Assembly: GCF_002575655.3 (NCBI RefSeq)
Contig: NC_053037.3
Coordinates: 145,401,207-145,465,206, forward strand
Origin: Aegilops tauschii subsp. strangulata
Taxonomy: Eukaryota > Streptophyta > Magnoliopsida > Poales > Poaceae
Reading direction: 5' to 3'
Length of the DNA stretch: 64,000 bases
How positions within the stretch are numbered: position 1 is the first letter of the stretch; each line of letters begins with the position of its first letter. The notes beneath the pieces are model-generated. The model made no database searches, had not been told where the DNA came from, and saw only the letters and a list, made by a program, of their open reading frames with translations. Shown one piece after another: positions 1 to 10,399 of the stretch. The translations under genes were made by a program, and so were the position numbers.

Positions 1-129
1 GGGCTCTAGGTTAACAGGTTAGTCCCAAAAATCATATAAAATAGCATATAAATGCATATAAAACATCTAAGATGGATAATATAATAGCATGAATACTTCA
101 TAAATTATAGATACGTTGGAGATGTATCA
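1..129 (-). repeat. Element A 3' LTR (partial, window edge)
   Basis: This segment matches the terminal ~117 bp of the 5' LTR (5596-5712) with two substitutions and one 10-bp tandem duplication (an extra ATGCATATAA around position 50). It ends in TATCA at 125-129, the complement of the LTR start. The rest lies left of the window. Confidence 0.9.
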
Positions 130-149
130 GCATCCCCAAGCTTAATTCC
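130..149 (-). promoter_or_regulatory. Element A polypurine tract
   Basis: On the minus strand AAGCTTGGGGATGC lies directly against the LTR start TGATAC. This is where a plus-strand primer for reverse transcription is expected. The motif recurs inside the element (see 1690-3660). Confidence 0.75.
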
Positions 150-617
150 TGCTCGTCCTCGAGTAGGTAAATGATAAAAGAAATAATTTATGAAGTGTGA
201 ATGCTAGCAGGTGCACAAGTTTGATCAATGATAATTTCAATCACCTTTTCTAGTATCAGTATATGTCATAATAGTAGCTCATCTCATAAAACTTTTCATG
301 ATCAAGTAACAAGCTATTCACATGTTAAAGTATAGATCATAAACTTTCTTGAAAACTAACAAACAGTGCTCTTAGTCATCAAACAATTGCAATTCATCTT
401 ATTTTCGGGAAGGGTCTATGTAAGAGCTTTGAGTCAGCAAACTTCACATACTCAACTATCATTTAATCTTTCACAATTGCTAACACTCATGTGATAATTA
501 TGGGTTCAAAGTTTTAATCGGACACAAAGAAAGATAGGGGCTTATAGTTTCGCCTCCCAACCTTTTACCTCAAGGGTAATGTCAACAATAATAATGTATG
601 AAAACCTACATCCAAGT

Positions 618-619
<2 letters not shown>

Positions 620-672
<53 letters not shown>
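620..672. repeat. (TA)n microsatellite
   Basis: About 26 uninterrupted TA units. Tyr/Ile-rich open frames across it are artefacts of the repeat. Confidence 0.97.
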
Positions 673-673
<1 letters not shown>

Positions 674-2474
674 GGATCGCTCCAACACAAAGTGCTTGCC
701 GAAGGAAAAAGTGTAAAAAGGAAAGGTGATGATCACCATGACTCTTGTATAAGGGTAGAAGATAAAAGTAAAAGATAGGCCCTTCGCAGAGGGAAGCAGA
801 GGTTGTCATGCGCTTTTATGGTTGGATGCACAAAAACTTAATGCAAAAGAACGTCACTTTATATTGCCGCTTGTGATAAAGACCTTTATTATGCAGTCCG
901 TCGCTTTTATTTCTTCCCTATCACAAGTTCGTATAAAGCTTATTTTCTTCGCACTAATAGATCATACATATTTAGAGAGCAATTTTTATTGCATGCACCG
1001 ATGACAACTTACTTGAAGGATCTTATTCAATCCTTAGGTAGGTATGGTGGACTCTCATGGAAAAACTAGTTTAAGGGGTATTCGGAAGCACAAGTAGTAT
1101 CTCTACTTGGTGCAAAGAATTTTGCTAGCATGAGGGGGAAAGGCAAGCTCGGCATGTTGGATGATCCTGATAATATACTTTATTTCGGATATAAGAAAAC
1201 ATAACCCATTACGTTGTCTTCCTTGTCCAACATCAACCTTTTAACATGTCATATTTTAATGAGTGCTCACAATTACAAAGATGTCCAAGATAGTATATTT
1301 ATATGTGAAATCTCTCTTCCTTCAATATTCTTTCATGAATTGTTCAAGTGACCAATTCTGCGTTTGCTAACCTTCAATAAGTTTACTACCTATACTTATT
1401 CTGTGTGAAGTAATTACTCCCCATGGTATAAGCATAAGTAACATATATAAATTCAGATTTATGACATTCAATTCATTCAACCATTTACTCATAGGATATA
1501 CGTGAAGCACGTGAGTAAATGACAAACTACTCAAAAAAGATACAAGTAAAGAACACTGAGTAGTCAAATAATTAACTAGCCATGGGAGGATACTTTTTCA
1601 TTCAAGATTTCAGATCCAATGATATTATTCAAACAGCAAGTAAAATTGAAAATACGCTCCAAGAAAAACTCATATCATGTGACGAATAAAAATATAGCTC
1701 CGAGTAAGGTACACCGATAGTTTTGAAGACGAAAGAGGGGATGCCTTCCGGGGCATCCCCAAGCTTAGGTGCTTGAGTCTTCCTTGAATATTACCTTGGG
1801 GTGCCTTGGGCATCCCCAAGCTTAGGGTGTTCCCACTCCTTATTCTCCTCATATTGATATCTCACCCAAAGCTTGAAAACTTCAATCACACAAAACTTAA
1901 CGGAACTTCGTGAGATAGGCTAGTATGATAAAGAGCAAACCATTCACTTTGGTACTATCAAAGACAAGGTTCATAATTGTTATCACACAATGCCTACTAT
2001 ACCATATTATTTCTACAATTTATATTGAGAAACATAAGCCATAGAAACTAGAAAACAAGCAAACTATGCGATGAAAACAGAATCTGTCAGAAACAGAACA
2101 GTCTGTAATGATCTGAACAGAAAACATACTTATTCTACTCCAAAAATTATGAAATAAATTGGTGGACGTGAGGAATTTGTCTATTAATCTTCTGCAAAAA
2201 GAATCAACTCAAAATCACTCTTCTGAAAAAAATGACATCTATTCTCGTGAGCACAAAGTTTCTGTTTTTTTACAGCAAGATCACATTAACTTTCACCCAA
2301 GTCTTCCCAAAGGTCTTACTTGGCACTTTATTGAAACAAAAGCTATGAAACATGATTAATACAGTAGCTTAATCATGTAATCACACAAAAACAGTAAGGG
2401 TAAATATTGGGTTGACTCCCAACAAGCGATTTTCTTTAATGCCTTTTAGCTAGGCATGATGATTTCAATGATGC

Positions 2475-2861
2475 TCACATAAAACATAAGAATTGAAACA
2501 TAAAGAGAGCATCATGAAGAATATGACTAGCACATTTGAATATAACACACTTACTATGCCTAGGGATTTTGTGAGCACATAATTTATAGGAACAAGAATC
2601 AACTAGCATAGGAAGGCAAAACAAGTATAACTTCGAAACTTTAAGCACATAGAGAGGAAACTTGATATTATTGCAACTCCTACAAGCATATATTCCACCC
2701 TCATAATAATTTTCAGTAGCATCATGAATGAATTCAACAATATAACCATCACATAAAGCATTCTTTTCATGATCTATAAGCATAGAAATTTTTCTACTCT
2801 TCACATAAGCAAAATTCTTCTCATTCGGAATAGTGGGATCACTAATTCCTAAAGTCGACAC
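2475..2861 (-). pseudogene. Small ORF of unknown function in element A
   Basis: This is a 128-codon minus-strand frame, the same direction as the element. The N-terminal half is charged, with an LIDHEK...LCDGYIVEF stretch. The C-terminal half is Cys-rich and hydrophobic (Phe, Leu and Cys runs, roughly residues 65-128), possibly with a membrane-seeking segment. It resembles no gag or pol domain that I recognise. Its position between PBS and PPT would suit the remnant of a third ORF of a formerly larger Gypsy element. It could equally be a chance frame. Confidence 0.3.
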
Positions 2862-2884
2862 TCTTCCAAACCCACCTTAGATGA

Positions 2885-3105
2885 TAGTATTATTCATACT
2901 CCAAAAGATATAAGTGAAGTTCATGGAGAATTCTACAATTAATATAGGCTTAACCAATATCCAAGCTCAAAATGTATAAGTGAAGCACACGAAGCATTCT
3001 ATAAAACCATACTCAAAAGATTTAAGTGAAGCACAAAGACCATTCTATAAGATCATACTTCAAAGATATAAGTGAAGCACATGAAGTATTCTATAGATTG
3101 ATGAA
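2885..3105. repeat. Short degenerate tandem repeats (~50-60 bp period)
   Basis: Four imperfect copies of AGATATAAGTGAAGCACA followed by GAAGCATTCTATA-like sequence, spaced about 50-65 bp. A related fragment occurs near 1500. Confidence 0.7.
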
Positions 3106-3502
3106 GGTACATCTCATACTAGCATGGTTCTTAAAGAAAAGGAAAACACAAAGGACACAAATCATGTGAACAAAACAAAAACCGAGGTACACCGATATTT
3201 GTTGAAGAAGAAAGATGGGATGCCAACCGGGGCATCCCCAAGCTTAGATGCTTGAGTATCCTTTGAAATATTTACTTGGGGTGCCTTGGGAATCCCCAAG
3301 CTTGAGCTCTTTCCCCTCTTTATTCTTCTCATATTGGTAGCTCCTCGATCTTCGAACACTGCATCCACACAAACTTAACAAAAACTTTGTGAGATCCGTT
3401 AGTATACTAAAGCAAATCACTACCTTTAGGTACTGTAATGAACTAATTTTTTATTTATATTGGCGTTAAATCTACTGTATTCCAACTTCTCTATGGTTCA
3501 TA

Positions 3503-3523
3503 CCCCCCCCCCCCCCCCCCCCC
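3503..3523. repeat. Poly-C run (21 nt)
   Basis: An uninterrupted run of 21 cytosines in AT-rich sequence. Its length may be unreliable in sequencing. Confidence 0.95.
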
Positions 3524-4136
3524 GATACTAGCCATAGATTCATCAAAATAAGCAAACAACACTCGAAAAATAGAATCTATCAAAAACAGGACAGTCGGTA
3601 GTAATCTGGAAGTTTAGTAAACTTCTGTAACTCCCAAAATTATGAAATAAATTTGACAATTTGAAACTTTTGTACAGAAGTAATGTGCAGAACGTTTCAG
3701 ACCCATTTGACCTTCCAGTAAAAAATGTAAAATCACACACTACAGCCAAAGTTTCTGTTTTTGTTCTGCACATAGTAAACAAGCAATCTAATCATCCTAA
3801 AACCAAAGCTTGGCACATTATTCTTATAATACAATGGATATACACAAGGGGATAATTATTTACAGAGAAACTTCCATGAAAAATTCTACATTTTTTCCGT
3901 GAGCATGAACACAAGTGCTCAAGGTCGACCCTCACTTCTTCAATGCATAACTTTCCAATCACTTCTCTTTTTGAAAAACTTTTTAGGAATGAGAGGCAAG
4001 TAAAAAAATTGTATTTTCATTCTTAATTTTTTTGTATGTTTCACCCACAACTAAACAGAAAAAAAAGGAAAAACAAAATCTACTTAGTGAAGAAAGCAAA
4101 CAAGCACACATGAGAATATCAACCCCACGCAATTGC

Positions 4137-4154
4137 TCCCCGGCAACGGCGCCA
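4137..4154 (-). promoter_or_regulatory. Element A primer binding site (tRNA-Asp)
   Basis: On the plus strand TCCCCGGCAACGGCGCCA equals the 3' end of plant tRNA-Asp including CCA, so the minus strand offers an 18-nt perfect complement as PBS. It lies 10 nt from the LTR boundary at 4165. Confidence 0.9.
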
Positions 4155-4164
4155 GAAAAGAGCT

Positions 4165-5712
4165 TGATAATCCCCAAGTGCAGGGAATCATCGTAGAAAT
4201 TCCCAATGGTGGAAGTGATAAGTATGGAGTGTCGAATCCACAAGGAGCTAAAGGTAAGATCAATATTCTCTCAAGTCCTATCTGCCAATGATACGACTCT
4301 ACGTACACCGAACGTTTGCTTCCAACTAGAAACGAGAAATAAAACTACGTTATGGGTATGAAGAGGATAACTTTGCATGATATCTGAGAGATAAAACATA
4401 AAAGTAGGTGTTGTTATCATAAAGTTAGAATATATTACTAAATATTATAAATAGCGAGTGTAGAATAATGATGGATCGGTGTGCGGAATTATCCTAGGCA
4501 ATCGTTAACAAGACCGGTAGTCGTCATTGCAATTTCATATGAGGGAGAGGCATAAGCTAACATACTTTCTCTTCTTGGATCATATGCACTTATGATTGGA
4601 ACTCTAGCAAGCATCTGCAACTACTAAAGATCATTAAGGTAAAACCCAACCATAGCATTAAAGCATCAAGTCCTCTTTATTCCCATACACAACAACCCCC
4701 TTACTCGGGTTTGTGTTTCAGTCACTCACCAACCCACTATAAGCGAATCATGAACGTATTGGAACACCCTATAGTAGGAATCCCTCACGCTTGCGCGACG
4801 CGGAGGGCACCATAGGACAGCACCAAAATAAAACATACAACTCGTACCAATCTAGATCATCAATCAACCCAAAGACAAAGGATATCTACTCAAAACATCA
4901 TAGGATGGCAACACATCATTGGATCATAATATGTGGCATAAAGCACCATGTTCGAGTAGGGATTACAGCGGGGTGCGGGAGAGTGGACCGCGTAAAAGAG
5001 ATGAGGATGGTGATGATGGTGGTGACGTTGATGAAGACGATCACCGCGGCGATGATTCCCCTCTCAATGGCACTCCGGTGCCACCAAGAGAGAGGAGGAG
5101 AGGTTCTCCCCCTTGTGCTTCCTCCTACATGGCCTCCGCCTAGATGGGGAAAGGTTCTCCCTCTGGTCCTTGGCCTTCATGGCGATGATGGCCTCTCCGG
5201 GATACTCCTCCATGGCCACTGGTGATGATGGCCCCCTCCGGCAGGGCGCCGGAGAGGGCCTAGATTGATTTCTCGTGGCTACAGAGGCTTGCGGCGGCGG
5301 AACTTCCGATCTAGGTTATTTTCTGGGGGTTTCTGTATTTATAGGAATTTTTGGCATTGGTTTCACGTCAGGGGGGTCTCCGAGTCGTCCACGAGGCAGG
5401 GGCCCATGCCCAGGGGGTGGGGCCCCCCCCCCACCCTCGTGGACAGCCCGGGACTCTGCTGGCCCAACTCTTTTGCTCCAGGGGCTTCTTTTGGTCCATA
5501 AAAAATCAACAAAAATTGGCACGTCAATTGGACTCCGTTTGGTATTCCTTTTCTGTAAAACTCAAAAACAAGGAAAAAACAGAAACTGGCACTGGGCTCT
5601 AGGTTAATAGGTTAGTCCCAAAAATCATATAAAATAGCATATAAAACATCTAAGATGGATAATATAATAGCATGAATACTTCATAAATTATAGATACGTT
5701 GGAGACGTATCA
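4165..5712 (-). repeat. Element A 5' LTR (1548 bp)
   Basis: Bounded by TGATAATCC at 4165 and ...ACGTATCA at 5712 (TG...CA), with the PBS just outside the 4165 end. It includes a GC-rich part at about 4960-5460. Open frames in that part are fortuitous; several overlap on both strands. Confidence 0.88.
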
Positions 5713-6344
5713 ATCTACCGCAGCACCAAGAGTAGCCAATTATTCAAAGTATAAACCACTAAAACAAAAACTAATTGGACAAACGGTGGAGTCACATACC
5801 AAGGAAGTATCCTCCGAAACAGTTTCGGAAACGGGGCTTCGAGCAAAGAGATCGAAATCCGCGGGTTTGAGCTCAAGAACACGGGAGAGAGAGCAATGGG
5901 GATTTTTTCCGGAGGTAAGTGATGATGTGGGATGAAGAGGTAAGTGAGGGGGACCACGTGGGAACCACAACCCACCAGGGCGCGCCTGGGGGTCCTGGCG
6001 CGCCCAGGTGGGTTGTGCCCACCTGGTGCACCTCCCTCTAGTATTATTTGCACCAGAAATTCGGAAATATTTAGAAAAAAATCATGTAAAATTTTCAGGG
6101 CATTCTGAGAACTTTTATTTTTGGGTCATTTTTTATTGCACGGGAAATTCAGAAAACAGACAAAACATGGCATTTTATTTTATTTAACTAATAAAAACAG
6201 AAAACAAAAGGTAAGGACAGAAGGTAGTGCTTACTAAATTCATCAACTTCATACCGTTCAAAAATGATCCATTAATAAGGTTGATCAAGTCTTATTAACA
6301 ACCACTTTCGATTAGCATGAAACCGAAGAACTTTCGTAAAGTCA
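5713..6344 (-). other. Element B 3' internal sequence, non-coding
   Basis: The segment follows the protease frame. It contains a GC-rich inverted motif (GGCGCGCC and CCCACC/GGTGGG blocks, about 5975-6035) and otherwise AT-rich sequence. An intact Athila element would begin reverse transcriptase here; none is visible. Confidence 0.6.
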
Positions 6345-9128
6345 CTAAGTTACCTCAATGGGGATATGCATTTCCCCAACAATAAGTATTTCATATTTCT
6401 TTTTGACAGTAGGTAGAGGTATTTGAAAACTTCCAATAGTGATTGTCGGAGATTTTTCAATAACATTAATACCATTCACTTGGAATTGTTTCTTTGCAAA
6501 GTGCATCGTATGCTCATTACCATTAATATGAAAAGTGACCTTGCTTTTATTGCAATCAATAACAACCCCTGCAGTATTCAAGAAGGGTCTGCCAAGGATA
6601 ATCGACATGTTGTCGTCCTCGGGCATCTCAAGTATAACAAAGTCAGTCAAAATAGTAACATTAGCAACAACAACGAGCACATCCTCACAGATACCGATAG
6701 GTATGACAATTGATTTGTTATCCATTTGCAAAGATATTTCAGTAGGTGTGAGTTTATTAAAGTCAAGTCTTTTATATAAAGAGAAAGGCATAACACTAAC
6801 ACCAGCTCCTAAATCACGCAAAGCAGTTTTCACATAATTCTTTTTGATAGAGCAAGGTATAGTTGGTATTCCCGTATCTCCAAGTTTTTTAGGCACTCCA
6901 TATTTAAAAGTGTAATTAGCAAGCATAGTGGAGATTTCAGCTTCTGGTATTTTTCTCTTATTCGTGATGATGTCTTTCATATACTTTGCATAAGGAGGCA
7001 TTTTCAAGATATCAGTCAAGCGAGTATGCAAAAAGACTAGCCTCAGCATTTCAGCAAAGCGTTCAAATTCTTCACCATCCTTATTTTTAGTTGACTTGGG
7101 TGGAAAAAGCATAGGTTTTTGAACCCACGGTTCTCTTTCTTTACCGTGTTTTCTAGCAACAAAGTCTCTTTTATCATATCTTTTATTTTTAGGTTGTGCG
7201 TTATCAAGATCAACTGGTGGTTCTATCTCAACATCATGGTCTGGTTCTTTATCATTGTTTGGTTGAGAGCCTTCATGAACCTCATCATTATCTTTTTCAT
7301 TATCAGTAGGTGGGTGTTCAAAACCAGATTGAGTTTCAACATCAGAGATAGAAATTTCATTATCATTATCAGGAGGTTTTTCTATTTCAGGTTCACTAGA
7401 AGTATGCAAAGTCCTATCATTTTTCTTTTTCTTTTTGTTTTTAGAAGGACTAGGTGAACTAGTGTTATTTCTTTGTGAATCTTGTTCAATTATTTTTGGG
7501 TGTCCCTCGGGATAAAGTGGTTCCTGAGTCATTTTACCTCCTCTAGTTGCAACTCTAACAGCAAAGTCATGCATATTATGATTCATTTCATCAAGCAATT
7601 CTCTTTGAGATTTAGCAACTTGTTCTAACTGAGTTTGAACCATAGAAGCATGTTTTCCCACACCTCTAACATCATTTGATATTCTAAATAACAAGTCACT
7701 CAAGCGAGCAATCATATCAGAATTGTATTTCAATTGTTTCATAACATTTGCATTGAAGTGATCTTGTTTTTTAATGTAGTTTTCAAACTCATAAAGGCAT
7801 TGACTAGGATGCATATTGTGAGGATTATCATTATCATTGAACTTCATTAAAGAATTTACCTCTACCACCTTAGGCAGCGGTGGTGTATTAAGCCCATGTA
7901 TTTCTTCAATAGGAGGTAAATTTTTAACATCCTCAGCTTTAATAACTTTTTCCTTCATAGATTTATTTGCCTCTTACATATCTTCATGACTGAGATATAA
8001 TATACCCCTCTTCTTTAGAGTGGGTTTAGGCGGTAGTTCAGGAAGAGTCCAATCATCATAATTTTTCAATATGTTATTCAATAATTCTTCAGCTTGTCCA
8101 ACAGTTCGTTTCCTGAAAACACAACCAGCACAACTATCTAGGAAGTCCCTAGAAGCATCGGTTAGTCCATTATAGAAGATATCAAGTATTTCATTTTTCT
8201 TAAGAGGATGATTAGGCAAAGCATTAAGTAACTGGCAAAGCCTCCCCCAAGCTTGTGGGAGACTCTCTTCTTTAGTTTGCAGAAAGTTAAATATTTCCTG
8301 TAAGGCAGCTTGTTTCTTATGAGCAGGAAAATATTTTTCAGAGAAGTAATAAATCATATCCTGGGGACTATGCACACAACCAGGAGCAAGAGTATTGTAC
8401 CAAGCTTTAGCATCACCCTTTAATGAGAAATGAAATAATTTGAGAATAAAGTATTAGCGAGTTTTCTCATCATGAGTAAAAAGGGTGGCTATATCATTCA
8501 ACTTAGTAAGATATGCCACAACAGTTTCAGTTTCATAACCATGGAAAGGATCAGATTCAACCAAAGTAATTAACTCTGGGTCGATAGAGAATTCATAATC
8601 CTTATCATCAATAAAAATAGGTGAAGTAGCAAACTTAGGATCACATTTCATTCTAGCATTCAGAGATTTTTCCTTATACTTGTGTAATAATTTCTCTAGA
8701 TCATCTCTATTATTGCAAGCAAGAATATCTCTCGTTGTTTCTTCACTCATAACATAACCTTCCGGTACCTTAGGCAATTCATATCTGGGAAGGCTAGTTC
8801 TAGCAGGTGTTTCAGGAGATTTAGTTTCAAGCTCATCATCAGATTCAACAACATCATGTTGTATTACTCTAGTAATTTGTTCATCGAGAAATTCACCAAG
8901 TGACACATCATCATTATCAAGCAAGGTACTAGCATCATCATAAGCATCATTCATAGTAGAAGTAGCATCATCAATAACTTGCGACATATCAGAATTAATA
9001 GCATGTGGTGGTGTTGCAAGTTTACTCATAACAGAAGGTGAATCTAAAGCAGAACTGGATGGCAGTTTCTTACCTCCCCTCGTGCTTGAGGGAAATATCT
9101 TAGTCTTAGGATCCTTCAGATTCTTCAT
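6345..9128 (-). pseudogene. Gag-protease polyprotein, broken by two in-frame stops
   Basis: Three open segments (9128-8454, 8375-7974 and 7958-6345) share one frame, separated only by stop codons at 8454-8456 and 7974-7976; no indel is needed to connect them. The first segment is an acidic N-terminal region. The second carries the retrotransposon gag core (YYFSEKYFPAHKK, LPQAWGRLCQLL). The third has a Gln/Asn-rich coiled stretch, a Lys/Asp/Glu-rich linker and then a retropepsin-like domain around 6800-6815 with DLGAGVSVMP, followed by ILGRPFL. Athila-type proteases normally have DLGAS at this position. The gag would package RNA and the protease would cut the polyprotein, but this copy is disabled. 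Confidence 0.88.
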
Positions 9129-9177
9129 AGTGATAAATTGATTATAATCCCAAGTGACTCAACAAATATATCTATTC

Positions 9178-9195
9178 TCCCCGGCAACGGCACAA
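9178..9195 (-). promoter_or_regulatory. Element B primer binding site (degenerate tRNA-Asp)
   Basis: TCCCCGGCAACGGCACAA on the plus strand matches the tRNA-Asp 3' end seen in element A with two mismatches. It lies 11 nt from the LTR at 9207. Confidence 0.8.
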
Positions 9196-9206
9196 GAAAA
9201 AGGTCT

Positions 9207-9788
9207 TGATAACCCACAAGTATAGGGGATCGCAACAGTGTTTGAGGGTAGAGTATTCAACCCAAATTTATAGATTCGACATAAGGGGAGCCAAAGAATG
9301 TTTGAAGGTATTAGCAGCTGAGTTGTCAATTCAACCACACCTGGAGATTAATTATCTGTAGCAAAGTGATCAGTAGCAAAGTAGTTTGATAGTTTTGATA
9401 GTAGTGACAGCAGCAATAGTAACAGTAACAGTGATAGCAGTAATTTTGTAGCAAGTGTAACAGTGATGATAGCAGCAGTAACTTAGCAGAAACAATATGG
9501 AAAAGTTCATAGGCATTGGATCGGTGACTTGTTGGATGATATTCATCCTGTGATAGTTATAACCTAGGGTGATTCGACACTATCTCCAAAAATTCTCTTT
9601 TATTGTATAAAAATTCCTCGCAAAGATTCGTTCATTCCGAGAACTTTTATTTCTACACAAAAACAACACCATGGCAGTTCTGCTGAAAACAACGTCGGTC
9701 TGGGGTTAGTTTCATTCAAATCATGCAAATTAAAGTCCAAAACAAGAGGAAAAGCATTAGGAAAAGTAGATACATTGGAGATATATCA
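9207..9788 (-). repeat. Element B 5' LTR (582 bp)
   Basis: Bounded by TGATAACCC at 9207 and ...GAGATATATCA at 9788. It joins BARE-type sequence at 9789, showing that B inserted into element C. Its partner LTR lies outside the window, so length and target duplication cannot be checked. Confidence 0.8.
9388..9480. repeat. Trinucleotide-rich degenerate repeat in LTR
   Basis: Interspersed AGT, AGC and AAC triplets (TAGTAACAGTAACAGTGATAGC and similar), a compositional feature of this LTR. Confidence 0.7.
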
Positions 9789-10245
9789 GGTGTGAAGTTG
9801 AGTAAGACTCAAAGCCCGACCATGACATAAGATAGAGAGAGAATGGAAGTCATTCCCTATGCCTCAACCATAGGTTCTATAAAGTATGCCATGATGTGTA
9901 CCAGACCTATTGTGTACCTTGCCATGAGTTTGTCAAGGAGTGCAATAGTGATCCAGGAGTAGATCGCTGGACAATGGTCAAAATTATCCTTAGAGGACTA
10001 AGGAAATATTTCTCGGGTATGGAGGGGATAAAGAGTTTGTCGTAAAGGGTTACGTCGATGCAAGCTTTGACACCGATTCAGATGACTATGAGTCTCAATC
10101 TGGATACATATTGAAAGTGGGAGCAATTAGCTAAAGTAGCTCCATGCAGAGCATTATAGACATAGAAATTTGCAAAATACATACAGATCTGAATATGACA
10201 GACCCATTGACTAAACTTCTCTCACAAGCAAAACATGATCACACC
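9789..10245 (+). pseudogene. Copia reverse transcriptase/RNase H remnant
   Basis: Conceptual translation in shifting frames shows IPYAS...SIKYAMMCTRPIVY (RT C-terminus), LRKYFSG, a GYVDASFDTD RNase H start and DPLTKLLSQAKH near the end of pol. Frameshifts, stops and a deletion that removes the central RNase H motifs make it non-functional. Matches to BARE/Copia pol are by recognition. Confidence 0.8.
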
Positions 10246-10252
10246 TTAGTAC

Positions 10253-10389
10253 TCTTTGGGTGTTAATCACATGGCGATGTGAAATAGATTATTGACTCTA
10301 GTAAACTCTCTGGGTATTGGTCACATGGCGATGTGAACTATGGGTGTTAATCACATGGCGATGTGAACTAGATTATTGACTCTAGTGCA
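10253..10389 (+). repeat. Three tandem copies of TCACATGGCGATGTGAA unit
   Basis: The pol C-terminal stretch around TCACATGGCGATGTGAACTA is present three times in 130 bp, two copies with the flanking GATTATTGACTCTAGT. Each core contains a short palindrome, TCACATGGCGATGTGA. Confidence 0.85.
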
Positions 10390-10399
10390 AGCGGGAGAC
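10388..10399 (+). promoter_or_regulatory. Element C polypurine tract
   Basis: GCAAGCGGGAGAC lies directly before the LTR TG at 10400, as in BARE-type elements. Confidence 0.8.

Larger units (their letters stand above)
1690..3660. repeat. Diverged ~1.48-kb tandem duplication inside element A
   Basis: The stretch at about 1700-2165 is repeated at about 3183-3655. Both copies run through GAGGTACACCGAT-like sequence, GGGGCATCCCCAAGCTTAG, TACTTGGGGTGCCTTGGG, an AAACTTAAC box and a CAAAAATTATGAAATAAAT-like end. The copies differ by many substitutions and small indels, so the duplication is old. Each copy contains two PPT-like CCCCAAGCTT motifs. Confidence 0.8.
150..4136 (-). other. Element A internal region, mostly non-coding
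   Basis: The internal domain is AT-rich and carries no recognisable retrotransposon protein. It holds a TA microsatellite, a diverged tandem duplication, a cluster of short degenerate repeats, a poly-C run and one minus-strand frame of 128 codons, each listed separately. Nothing else was recognised here. Confidence 0.7.
1..5712 (-). mobile_element. Element A: non-autonomous Gypsy-type LTR retrotransposon
   Basis: Read on the minus strand the order is 5' LTR (5712 to 4165), tRNA-Asp primer binding site (4154-4137), a ~4 kb internal region, polypurine tract (next to 130) and 3' LTR (129 to beyond position 1). Both LTR copies begin TGATACRTCTCC on the minus strand, a start common in Triticeae Gypsy families. 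The internal region has no gag, protease, reverse transcriptase or integrase frame, so the element must have moved using proteins from a relative. It is inserted in the 3' internal part of element B. The family name cannot be fixed by eye; the general type is clear from LTR, PBS and PPT. Confidence 0.85.
5713..9788 (-). mobile_element. Element B: Athila-lineage gag-protease Gypsy element (Sabrina-like)
   Basis: Minus-strand order: 5' LTR (9788 to 9207), primer site, broken gag-protease frame (9128 to 6345), then a 3' internal part cut at 5713 by element A. The rest is left of the window. The gag-protease type and the AGTAACAGT-rich LTR resemble Sabrina-like Triticeae elements; that family name is from memory and provisional. 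No reverse transcriptase follows the protease in the visible 630 bp. Confidence 0.75.

Noticed and set aside
542..809. Two small frames rich in alternating Tyr-Ile
   Set aside because: They are translations of the TA microsatellite.
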